From an uncultured Cellvibrio sp. (GTDB lineage Bacteria > Pseudomonadota > Gammaproteobacteria > Pseudomonadales > Cellvibrionaceae): a stretch of DNA of 12,134 bases. The position numbers and the translations under genes are program-made. The stretch is taken from NCBI GenBank assembly GCA_946482345.1, contig CAMLRJ010000049.1, forward strand, positions 1-12,134, read 5' to 3'. Shown here in pieces: positions 6,840 to 12,134 of the stretch (within the stretch, counting starts at the first letter, position 1; each line of letters opens with the position of its first letter). A model generated the notes under the pieces. It was not told the origin of the DNA, made no database searches, and was given only the letters and a program-made list of their open reading frames with translations.

Positions 6840-6848
6840 AGATATACT
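6820..6848 (+). promoter_or_regulatory. Possible promoter for the GIY-YIG gene, inside the cmoM 5' coding region
   Basis: TATACT (6843-6848), five of six matches to the -10 consensus, is preceded after 17 nt by a poor -35 (TTGGAG, 6820-6825). Transcription would begin at about 6855, which is the A of the start codon, so the mRNA could be leaderless. Because only 15 bp separate the two divergent start codons, any promoter here must overlap coding sequence. The call rests mainly on the -10 box. Confidence 0.35.
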
Positions 6849-6854
6849 GTCGAT

Positions 6855-7193
6855 ATGAATGAAAAAAATTGGTTCACTTATATTATTGCAACCAGCGACA
6901 ATCAACTCTATACCGGTATCACCACCGATATGAAGCGACGCTGGATGCAACACGCAAACGGAAAAGGCGCCCGCTATTTCAGGGGCCGCAAACCCGAGTG
7001 CTTATGTTATCTGGAATTGCACCAAAACCGTAGTGAGGCAAGCAAACGTGAATCATTTATAAAATCCCTGTCACGCACAGAAAAAAGTCTATTGATCCAG
7101 CAAACCCATACACAAACGCTTGGTTGCATATCATCAATTGAAATATCCATCATTGAAATACCCGTCTATGACCAACAAACGCCTCTTGTGTAA
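6855..7193 (+). CDS. GIY-YIG nuclease-superfamily protein (YhbQ-like)
   Basis: A 112-residue protein whose first 82 residues form a compact GIY-YIG domain. TYI at 8-10 stands for the GIY motif and YTGIT at 19-23 for YIG. Then come basic residues DMKRRWMQH, GKGARYFRGRKP, and the acidic helix SEASKRES (E61 and E66) leading to LSRTEKSLLI. This matches the small bacterial UPF0213/YhbQ group, whose cellular role is poorly defined although nuclease chemistry is expected of the fold. The ATG at 6855 is used because the domain starts at residue 7. No ribosome binding site is visible, fitting a possible leaderless message. Residues about 84-112 (TQTLGCISSIEISIIEI and on) extend past the usual end and overlap the next gene by 26 nt, so the tail is probably unimportant. 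Confidence 0.88.
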   Translation: MNEKNWFTYIIATSDNQLYTGITTDMKRRWMQHANGKGARYFRGRKPECLCYLELHQNRSEASKRESFIKSLSRTEKSLLIQQTHTQTLGCISSIEISIIEIPVYDQQTPLV

Positions 7194-7782
7194 CCAATGT
7201 CAACTGGCCACAGCGAATTGCATTTGCAAATTTGCAGTCGCCATTGATAACCCCATCGAACTGTTGGTACTACAACACCCAAAAGAAACCACCGAAGTTA
7301 AAAACAGCATTCGACTTTTACATCTCTGCGCAAACAACATGCAGTTGATTACTGGCGAAAAATTTATAGATGAAGAACTTACAACCGCCTTATACAAAGA
7401 TCAAAAAATCCCCCTGCTGCTCTATCCCGCCACAAAAGAATTAACTTCATTAGGATTAGCAACTCCAAATGAATTACCGGATTTATCCAAGATTGAAACT
7501 AATAAAATTCGATTGGTATTAATCGACGCCACCTGGAAAAAAAGCCGCAAAATGCTCTACCTGAATCCGGCACTACAAACCCTCCCGCGATTAACCCTGG
7601 AAAACCCGCCCCCCGGCCTCTACACCATCCGCAAAGCCCACACCCAACACCAACTTTCCAGCCTCGAAGCCTGCTGTTATGCTTGGCGACAACTGGAAAA
7701 AAATCCTTCTGCATATAACGAATTATTAACGGCGTTTATTGGATTTGTGGAGCAGCAGCTTGGGTTTGTTGAAAAGGATTAA
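7168..7782 (+). CDS. DTW-domain tRNA-uridine aminocarboxypropyltransferase (TapT/YfiP type)
   Basis: DTW proteins transfer the 3-amino-3-carboxypropyl group of SAM to uridine in tRNA (acp3U, position 47 for TapT). The 204-residue protein starts with a cysteine cluster C8, C11, C18, C20 (LCNQCQLATANCIC) as in YfiP/TapT. HPKE is at 37-40, LLLYP at 83-87, and the signature region LIDATWKKSRKML has DATW at 120-123, a variant of D-x-T-W. Next come the GLYTIRKAHT segment and SSLEA at 164-168. All expected motifs are present, so the enzyme should be active. ATG at 7168 is chosen because the cysteine cluster begins at residue 8. An upstream in-frame ATG at 7120 would add a non-conserved stretch. The start overlaps the GIY-YIG gene by 26 nt, suggesting co-transcription. 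Which DTW subgroup, and so which tRNA position, is not certain. Confidence 0.88.
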   Translation: MTNKRLLCNQCQLATANCICKFAVAIDNPIELLVLQHPKETTEVKNSIRLLHLCANNMQLITGEKFIDEELTTALYKDQKIPLLLYPATKELTSLGLATPNELPDLSKIETNKIRLVLIDATWKKSRKMLYLNPALQTLPRLTLENPPPGLYTIRKAHTQHQLSSLEACCYAWRQLEKNPSAYNELLTAFIGFVEQQLGFVEKD

Positions 7783-7852
7783 AAAACTTGAAGCCATTTC
7801 ATAAATCAATTCCACTTCTAAATAAATTTATTACCATGCCTGCATAAGTTTA

Positions 7853-7926
7853 TCGTCATTCCTGCGCAGGCAGGAATCCAATGACCTTGGCAAGCAAATG
7901 GATCCCTGCCTTCGCAGGGATGACGA
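7853..7926 (+). repeat. 74-bp dispersed hairpin repeat, copy 1 (MITE/REP-like)
   Basis: The element is an almost perfect inverted repeat: a 27-nt left arm (7853-7879) pairs with a 27-nt right arm (7900-7926) at 24 of 27 positions without gaps, around a 20-nt loop. The ends read TCGTCATTCCTGCG and CGCAGGGATGACGA. The inner sequence also contains the palindrome CCTGCGCAGG and a TCCCTGC-loop-GCAGGGA hairpin. No coding capacity. It matches copy 2 at 66 of 74 positions. It could also act as a transcription stop or mRNA-end stabiliser after the DTW gene, though it lacks a U run. Confidence 0.9.
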
Positions 7927-8058
7927 AGAAGGGTAATATAGATGTACCCTTAAATCTCTATCACTTGAAAAAATGAAAGATGAAGATATAAATCAGTGCT
8001 GCCTATTAAACTTTTTACTTACAATAGAATCATGAATTGAATATTTGAGAAATTCAAA

Positions 8059-8373
8059 ATGATTAATAGGAAAATAGACCTACTTTTAATATTCCTGCCA
8101 ACAATAATTGGCTTGCTGCTTTTGACGATTGTATTTATTAACTTAGAGTTGTTTCGTACAGATAAAATATCAACAGGAACAATGCTCGGAATAGAGTTAT
8201 CCATTCTGTTGCTAGGTTTCATTTCCACTGCAATTATTTTAGCGATGACAATAATCTGGTCATTTCAGCTCAAATGGATTAATGTTCTATTATCTATTTG
8301 CAGCATCGCAATACTATTAGCCTGTTTTGTAATAGCCGGTCAAAATGGTGCAGCGTTTTTAAATGTTACGTAG
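8059..8373 (+). CDS. Small three-helix membrane protein of unknown function
   Basis: A 104-residue, very hydrophobic protein with three predicted membrane helices: about 7-28 (LLLIFLPTIIGLLLLTIVFI), 41-67 (LGIELSILLLGFISTAIILAM and on), and 74-93 (VLLSICSIAILLACFVIAG). It has a basic N-terminus (MINRK) and a short polar end, NGAAFLNVT. GAGAAA lies about 8 nt before the ATG. TACAAT at 8020-8025 could be a -10 box, but no good -35 box accompanies it. No family was recognised. It is the first gene inside the repeat-bracketed block. A membrane immunity protein or toxin component would fit its size and context, but the sequence gives no direct evidence for either. Confidence 0.65.
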   Translation: MINRKIDLLLIFLPTIIGLLLLTIVFINLELFRTDKISTGTMLGIELSILLLGFISTAIILAMTIIWSFQLKWINVLLSICSIAILLACFVIAGQNGAAFLNVT

Positions 8374-8423
8374 CCTCCTATTCCAAATTGGGCGCATCAA
8401 GTTGATAGTCCCCCAGGTAGAAC

Positions 8424-8609
8424 ATGACTAACTCAATAGAACAAGAATTATTTGAAGCCGCAAAAAAGCTAATCCATCTACGCTATCCAACCGGCTGGGG
8501 TGGCGGAATTTCGGTTGCAGTCAGCAACACTGAAAATAAGTTAATATTCAAAAAACTAAGAGAGCTTATGCCATATCACTGCTCAATTGTGAATGGTACT
8601 GAACTCTAA
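8424..8609 (+). pseudogene. Cytidine deaminase remnant with the catalytic middle deleted in frame
   Basis: The 61-residue frame reads as two ends of one enzyme joined together. Residues 1-27 (ending LIHLRYPTGWGG) resemble the N-terminus of a family of roughly 140-residue bacterial cytidine deaminases, which open LFEAAKxLIxxRYPTGWGG. Residues 28-61 (ISVAVSNTENKLIFKKLREL, then MPYHCS) resemble their C-terminus (VxVAxSNxxxxLIFKxLxELxPYHW). The zinc-binding core that should lie between, with its C/HAE and PCxxC motifs, is absent. About 80 residues are missing without a frameshift. The junction lies at a WGG codon run, a motif that I recall also occurs just before the C-terminal part in these enzymes, so recombination between short repeats could explain the loss. 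CAGGTAGAAC precedes the ATG. Activity as a deaminase is not possible. The parent assignment is from memory of the family. Confidence 0.6.
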
Positions 8610-8647
8610 TAAACCGCAGTTGAAATTAATCTTAAACTGGTAAGCAC

Positions 8648-9052
8648 ATGTACTACATAGAATCCAAAAAAAATAACCATTTATGGATTTCTGGAATTTT
8701 TATTTCAAAGCAAGATGCAGAATTCTATTTTGAATCAATACCCAAAATTGAAGGCATTATACACTCTCTGCTTTACATTGAAATTTCAAACTATCCCGTC
8801 TATATAGTTGAATCTGAAGCTTTTGAGATTACAAATATTGCTGGCGTGAGAGCAGCAATAGAAAAAGTCAAAATTATCGAAGACTCCGAAAACATTTACC
8901 TAAATCTGTATAGAGTCAACGAAGACTTTCAACCTAAAAAACCCGGTTCAGATTATATGGGAGCTATTTATCATATACATGTTATGAACGGATATTTGTC
9001 TCGATATCATCAATACAAAGATTTGGATCCGTTTGAATTATCATGGAAATAG
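8648..9052 (+). CDS. Hypothetical protein, 134 residues, in the accessory block
   Basis: No family was recognised. The protein is soluble-looking and AT-rich in codon use (many Ile, Lys, Asn, Tyr), with no cysteine, no signal peptide and no membrane segment. It begins MYYIESKKNNHLWISGIF and has a pattern of short strands and helices (FISKQDAEFYFESIP, then YIEISNYPVYIVE). That suggests a small alpha/beta domain and would suit an immunity-type or antitoxin-type protein, but this is only impression. GGTAAG lies just upstream of the ATG at 8648. The second hairpin repeat begins 10 nt after the stop. Its position between two repeats and next to a gutted enzyme gene suggests that the whole block is recently acquired or decaying. 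Confidence 0.6.
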   Translation: MYYIESKKNNHLWISGIFISKQDAEFYFESIPKIEGIIHSLLYIEISNYPVYIVESEAFEITNIAGVRAAIEKVKIIEDSENIYLNLYRVNEDFQPKKPGSDYMGAIYHIHVMNGYLSRYHQYKDLDPFELSWK

Positions 9053-9062
9053 TAATTGCTAA

Positions 9063-9136
9063 TCGTCATTCCTGCGCAGGCAAGAATCCATCAATCCCGG
9101 CAAGCAAATGGATCCCTGCTTTCGCAGGGATGACGA
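9063..9136 (+). repeat. 74-bp dispersed hairpin repeat, copy 2
   Basis: Same length and orientation as copy 1, with 66 of 74 identical bases. Six of the eight differences fall in one 10-bp stretch at the start of the loop (9090-9099). The 27-nt arms (9063-9089 and 9110-9136) pair at 22 of 27 positions. Similarity to copy 1 seems to continue, much decayed (21 of 29), for about 29 bp to the right. It lies 10 nt after the stop of the hypothetical gene and 83 nt before the HD gene. Confidence 0.9.
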
Positions 9137-9219
9137 AGTAAGGAAATAAAGATCTATTGTTAAATATCATTATCAATAAGTGGAAATTCTTTAAGAATCC
9201 AATCAAAAAGAGAAATAAA

Positions 9220-9774
9220 ATGGCATCAAATTGGTCTCAGGATATTTATGTGAAGGCGTGCGATTTTGCGACTTTGGCGCATCAAGGGCAGACTTATGGG
9301 GGGCCGGTTGAGGGGCAGAAGTTTGAGTATATAAATCATGTTGGTAGTGTTGCGATGGAGTTGATCTGGGCGCTCAACAATACGCCTGATGTGGATGCCA
9401 ATCTCGCCATTCAATGCGCGCTGCTTCATGATACATTGGAAGATACAAAAGTAACCTATGACGATTTGCTTTTAACTTTTGGAAAAAGTGTTGCGGATGG
9501 TGTGCTGGCTTTAACAAAAAATGAAAGCTTACCAAAACAGGAACAGATGATTGATTCTTTAAACAGAATTAAAATGCAACCCATAGAAATTTGGATGGTT
9601 AAACTGGCTGACCGAATTACCAACCTTTCTGCACCACCCTTTTATTGGACCAGGGAAAAGAAAATCAGCTACAGGGAGGAAGCACTGCTCATTCATAAAG
9701 AGCTGCATACCGCAAATAGTTCTCTCTCTGAAAGATTTATTTCTCGCGTAAACACTTATCAGGATTATATTTGA
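9220..9774 (+). CDS. HD-domain hydrolase of the RelA/SpoT-MESH1 type, candidate small alarmone hydrolase
   Basis: The 184-residue protein is close in size to MESH1-type single-domain (p)ppGpp hydrolases. It shows their motif order: AHQGQTYGG (about 20-28), YINH with metal-binding H40, LLHDTLEDT with H70-D71 and the E74-D75 pair that marks SpoT/Rel hydrolase domains, and VKLADRITNL with D131. All four presumed metal ligands (H, HD, D) are present. There is no synthetase, TGS or ACT domain. Expected activity is removal of the 3'-pyrophosphate from ppGpp or a related nucleotide, in the cytoplasm; another nucleotide substrate is possible. ATG at 9220 is preferred, with AAAGAGA upstream and the conserved part beginning shortly after. 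The frame is open to 9157. It ends 8 bp from the convergent HDOD gene. Confidence 0.85.
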   Translation: MASNWSQDIYVKACDFATLAHQGQTYGGPVEGQKFEYINHVGSVAMELIWALNNTPDVDANLAIQCALLHDTLEDTKVTYDDLLLTFGKSVADGVLALTKNESLPKQEQMIDSLNRIKMQPIEIWMVKLADRITNLSAPPFYWTREKKISYREEALLIHKELHTANSSLSERFISRVNTYQDYI

Positions 9775-9782
9775 GCTAACCC

Positions 9783-11234
9783 CTAACGCGTTCCTGAGTT
9801 TATTTTTAACATCAAATTCAATTGATGACTGATGATCTGGAATTCTTCGAATTGACGATGGGTTAAGTGTTGTTGTGCGGCATCAGCGTAGATGAAAGCC
9901 AACATGCGTTTGTCTAATTTTAGTGGCGCTAACATTAAGTCACCCTTATCGATCAGTTTACTTAACACACCCAGAGATTCTTTATTTTTATCATCGACTT
10001 TAAACCAAATAAATTCTTGTAATTGTAAAAACTCATTGAGTAATTCATCTTTACCAAGCCTATCCAATTCGATGCGAATGGTGTGTGGCCAGACTTGGGT
10101 TTCTTTGCCTGCCGTGTAGCGAAACTCTGCACATTTGTAGCGATAATCAATCATCGCAATGCACACACGTTCGATACCTGACCCTTCATGCAATGCATTG
10201 ATTCCAATCTGCATCACTTTGGCCACACCCTCACCATTCATTATCAAGGCCAACATTTTATTAACATATTGTTGAAATTCGTAACCGGATGATACTTGAA
10301 CAGGCATTTCAGTATGAGTGGATTTTTCCTCAACTGATAACATATCCGCTGCAATAGTTGTGTCGGTTTCAGGTGTCGGATCAATAATATCGGGCGCAGA
10401 AACACCATAACATCTGGCAATCGCAGAGGCTTCTTCTGCCATTTTTTTAACCTGCGCTTTGGCTGCCGATTGACTGATACGATTGATGGACGCCACTTGC
10501 ACATAAATCTTTTGCATCTCAGGTGATGACAATCCTTTGTGAATATATTTACTGATATCCAATCCCAATTTAATTGCCGCATTAATTGCATGCGGATGAT
10601 CGCTTGCACTCCCCACAGGAAACACCAGATCGGTTAGCGACCAGGAATCAATAATGCCCTTGTTAATTAAATTAATATCCGTACCCAAATGTGTCATGGC
10701 TATTGCCGTTTCACGCTCGGGAAAATAATTTCGTTCCGTAATAAAAGCTTCTGCTGCTGTATTTTCTGTGGCTAATAATGCAAGCTCGCCCACATTATGC
10801 AAAAGTGCTGCAATAAAAACCTGCTCTTTCAATTCATAATTTAACAGCGGCACCAATGCTCTTGCTTGTACTGCTGCATGAAATGATTTTGCCAAACACG
10901 CAATAATCATGGTTTTATATTTACCATTCATCAGACTATCGACAAGACTGGAAGCCAACGCAATATTTTTAAGATTATTGAGTCCTAATAACACTATACC
11001 GCGAGATACCGTTTTAATCGGCATATGCGAATGGTTGTAATGAACCGAGTTAGCAATTTTCAAGACTTTTGAAGTCAGGTTTGCATCGCGCAAAATAATT
11101 TGTGTTAACTCATCTGCACGGCACTGATCCTGATTGCTGAGATCGCAAATATCTTTGACGATGGAATTTAATGTGAGTAAGTCCTGATCTGTTAGCACTC
11201 GCATCCATGCATCATAGCCGCGAATACAATCCAT
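9783..11234 (-). CDS. HDOD-domain signalling protein with C-terminal GAF-like domain
   Basis: A 483-residue cytoplasmic protein. Residues about 18-220 form an HDOD domain. SIVKDICDLSNQ and ILRDANLTSKVLKIANS are the usual opening, then IKTVSRGIVLLGLNNLKNIAL, then FIAALLHNVGELALL. HDOD proteins descend from HD phosphohydrolases but usually lack metal-binding residues. Here the HD dyad reads HN (146-147), so no hydrolase activity is expected. After a low-complexity linker (about 275-310), residues about 315-480 resemble a GAF domain (GIERVCIAMIDYRYKCAEFRY, then LMLAPLKLDKRMLAFIYAD). Such proteins act as regulatory scaffolds in motility, c-di-GMP or stress circuits. The ATG at 11234 follows GAGGTGG at close spacing; an upstream TTG at 11246 is less likely. 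No membrane segment is seen. Confidence 0.87.
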   Translation of the reverse strand: MDCIRGYDAWMRVLTDQDLLTLNSIVKDICDLSNQDQCRADELTQIILRDANLTSKVLKIANSVHYNHSHMPIKTVSRGIVLLGLNNLKNIALASSLVDSLMNGKYKTMIIACLAKSFHAAVQARALVPLLNYELKEQVFIAALLHNVGELALLATENTAAEAFITERNYFPERETAIAMTHLGTDINLINKGIIDSWSLTDLVFPVGSASDHPHAINAAIKLGLDISKYIHKGLSSPEMQKIYVQVASINRISQSAAKAQVKKMAEEASAIARCYGVSAPDIIDPTPETDTTIAADMLSVEEKSTHTEMPVQVSSGYEFQQYVNKMLALIMNGEGVAKVMQIGINALHEGSGIERVCIAMIDYRYKCAEFRYTAGKETQVWPHTIRIELDRLGKDELLNEFLQLQEFIWFKVDDKNKESLGVLSKLIDKGDLMLAPLKLDKRMLAFIYADAAQQHLTHRQFEEFQIISHQLNLMLKINSGTR

Positions 11235-11439
11235 GAACCACCTCAAAAAAACCGGAACTGGATCACAGTTTAGTGCAGCATGGAAAAGCTGCTTAAGAAT
11301 AAAAAAACAGGTTTTGATTATTATTAGAGCGTTAGATTTTAAGATAAGAAAAATAGAGTGCCATTAACAAATTAATGTTTTATGCGCCAATTTATTTGCG
11401 ATAGATAGCTTCGCTGGTCTGACGGCTCCTGCCTCGGCA

Positions 11440-11466
11440 ACAACAAACACAGGCATTACACCTGTG
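11440..11466 (-). terminator. Probable terminator of the TonB receptor gene
   Basis: On the minus strand CACAGG (11466-11461) and CCTGTG (11453-11448) form a 6-bp stem with a 7-nt loop, followed by TTTGTTGTT. It lies about 100 nt past the receptor stop codon. The stem is short and the U run interrupted, so efficiency is uncertain. Confidence 0.5.
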
Positions 11467-11526
11467 CTTGTTCAAATCATCAATTAATAAGAGACATTTT
11501 CACAAATTCATTTTTGTTTAGTTTCA

Positions 11527-11542
11527 CTTCGTCATCCCTGCG
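11527..11542 (-). repeat. Solo 16-bp end of the dispersed hairpin repeat, inverted
   Basis: CTTCGTCATCCCTGCG here is the exact reverse complement of the right end of both full copies (7913-7928 and 9123-9138). The rest of the element is absent on either side. It lies 25 bp downstream of the receptor stop codon. A sixteen-base exact match in so short a window is unlikely to be chance, so it is most simply a remnant of an element that inserted and decayed. Confidence 0.7.
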
Positions 11543-11567
11543 ATTAATTTTGATTCATGCAAAACTC

Positions 11568-12134
11568 TTAATAACTATAACGGAATCCAACAAAATACTG
11601 CCGACCAAAGTTACGATAGTATTCGTTGCGTTTTGCGCGGGTATCGTTGTAGAGATGCTCATAGGTGTCCCCCAAATTTTGTGCTTCGAACGACACTTGA
11701 TAGTGATCGTTGAATGAATAAGTGAAGGATGCATCAACATACATACTATCGGCAGTACCATCGGCGTCCTGTCCATTTAAACCCGGAACAATTCGCAAAT
11801 AATCATCGCGATAAGAAGCGGATACCCTGCCCTGAAAACCACCTTCTTCATAATACAACGTCAGGTTAGCTGTATTTTCAGATAAGTTGATCAAAGGTAA
11901 AACTGCAGTGCGGCCCGCAGCACCGACAGGTAATGCAGGATTTACAATGTAAGTAATATCAGACGTAACGTGAGTGTAATTCGCAAGCAAACCAAAATTT
12001 TGCCAAAAGCCTGGTAAAAAACTGAATGGCGTTTGCAAATTTAATTCCACACCACGCAGTGGGCCACCATCACTATTAACCGGCCTTGAGTAAACAAAAT
12101 CATCTGTTGGTAACACACCGGTTCCCGTTAATAC
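11568..12134 (-). CDS. TonB-dependent outer-membrane receptor (C-terminal part; start beyond the window)
   Basis: The visible 188 residues form the last strands of a 22-stranded outer-membrane beta barrel, with alternating aromatic and polar residues. They show the phrases usual in these receptors: GPLRGVELNLQTPFSFLPG, NFGLLANYTHV, LINLSENTANLTLYYE, GRVSASYRDDYLR, YVDASFTYSFNDHYQVSFEAQNLGD. The end is GRQYFVGFRYSY, with the aromatic last residue needed for barrel assembly. The GIELNLQT-type segment and the SxENTANLTLYYE pattern resemble the Caulobacter-type receptors that are abundant in polysaccharide-degrading Cellvibrionaceae. The plug domain and TonB box lie outside the window, so the ligand (siderophore, carbohydrate or other) cannot be told. 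The frame is open to the right edge; an in-frame GTG at 12116 is internal and not the start. Confidence 0.92.
   Translation of the reverse strand, partial: VLTGTGVLPTDDFVYSRPVNSDGGPLRGVELNLQTPFSFLPGFWQNFGLLANYTHVTSDITYIVNPALPVGAAGRTAVLPLINLSENTANLTLYYEEGGFQGRVSASYRDDYLRIVPGLNGQDADGTADSMYVDASFTYSFNDHYQVSFEAQNLGDTYEHLYNDTRAKRNEYYRNFGRQYFVGFRYSY

Larger units (their letters stand above)
7783..9219. other. Accessory block of AT-rich small genes bracketed by hairpin repeats
   Basis: Between the DTW gene and the HD hydrolase lies a stretch that differs from its surroundings. It is visibly more AT-rich, and it carries three short plus-strand reading frames (two unrecognised, one a decayed deaminase). 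Two copies of the same 74-bp hairpin element in direct orientation lie at 7853-7926 and 9063-9136. Direct repeats flanking non-core genes suggest a segment that can be gained or lost by recombination between the copies. No integrase, transposase or attC-like site is visible, so the mechanism is inferred only from the layout. Confidence 0.5.
11235..11567. other. Non-coding interval between the HDOD gene and the TonB receptor gene
   Basis: About 330 bp without a supported gene. It holds the HDOD leader with a GCAGC/GCTGC hairpin (11275-11292), a probable terminator for the receptor gene, and a solo end of the dispersed repeat. The middle (about 11300-11400) is AT-rich, with no clear promoter on either strand. 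Confidence 0.6.

Noticed and set aside
7499..7714. 71-codon minus-strand frame within the DTW gene
   Set aside because: Glycine- and arginine-rich antisense shadow of a conserved coding region.
7853..9136. CRISPR array or integron cassette array
   Set aside because: Only two repeats, 1.2 kb apart with genes between them, and no attC-type GTTRRRY/RYYYAAC core sites were found near the small genes.
10244..10609. 121-codon minus-strand frame inside the HDOD gene in another frame
   Set aside because: Same-strand out-of-frame shadow in the linker region; the HDOD/GAF frame is continuous and conserved.
11350..11483. Short open plus-strand frame ending ...TPVLVQIIN
   Set aside because: No start codon with a ribosome binding site, no recognised similarity; it overlaps the probable receptor-gene terminator.

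Overview
The window looks like chromosomal DNA of a Cellvibrio-like gammaproteobacterium. Supporting signs are a lipoprotein with a long polyserine linker (a habit of Cellvibrio, Saccharophagus and relatives), a gammaproteobacterial-type CmoM, a Caulobacter-type TonB receptor C-terminus, and moderately AT-rich DNA. The genus is an inference. No rRNA, tRNA, CRISPR array or transposase gene was seen.

Layout. Positions 1-325 hold the start of yajC (minus), cut by the window edge. A strong intrinsic terminator separates it from a short AraC-type regulator (429-872, minus) that has its own promoter. Positions 1071-5451 are a tightly packed minus-strand block, transcribed right to left: a lipoprotein zinc metallopeptidase (HEWIH), a small exported protein, an agmatine-deiminase-fold protein that appears to have lost its catalytic residues, a GGDEF diguanylate cyclase, and the thiol peroxidase Bcp. 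The first four genes overlap or lie within 10 nt of each other. A membrane-anchored J-domain protein diverges at 5575 and meets cmoM tail to tail with a 40-bp overlap. cmoM (minus) and a GIY-YIG protein (plus) have start codons only 15 bp apart. The GIY-YIG gene overlaps a DTW-domain tRNA aminocarboxypropyltransferase gene. Two tRNA uridine-modifying enzymes therefore sit together, on opposite strands.

Positions 7783-9219 look like an accessory block of AT-rich, mostly unrecognised small genes: a three-helix membrane protein, a 61-residue reading frame that reads as a cytidine deaminase with its catalytic middle deleted, and a 134-residue unknown. The block is bracketed by two directly repeated 74-bp hairpin elements with 27-bp inverted arms. 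Just after the second copy is a MESH1/SpoT-like HD hydrolase (candidate small alarmone hydrolase). Convergent to it is an HDOD plus GAF-like signalling protein (9783-11234, minus). The right edge holds the C-terminus of a TonB-dependent receptor (minus), preceded by a non-coding stretch with a probable terminator and a 16-bp solo end of the same repeat in inverted orientation.

Functional themes are envelope functions (YajC, lipoprotein peptidase, J-protein, TonB receptor), nucleotide second messengers (GGDEF, HD hydrolase, HDOD), and tRNA modification (CmoM, DTW). The best candidate for an undescribed system is the coupled peptidase / exported protein / pseudo-deiminase / GGDEF operon. The best genome-dynamics story is the repeat-bracketed block with the gutted deaminase. 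All family calls are from reading motifs; no database search was run.
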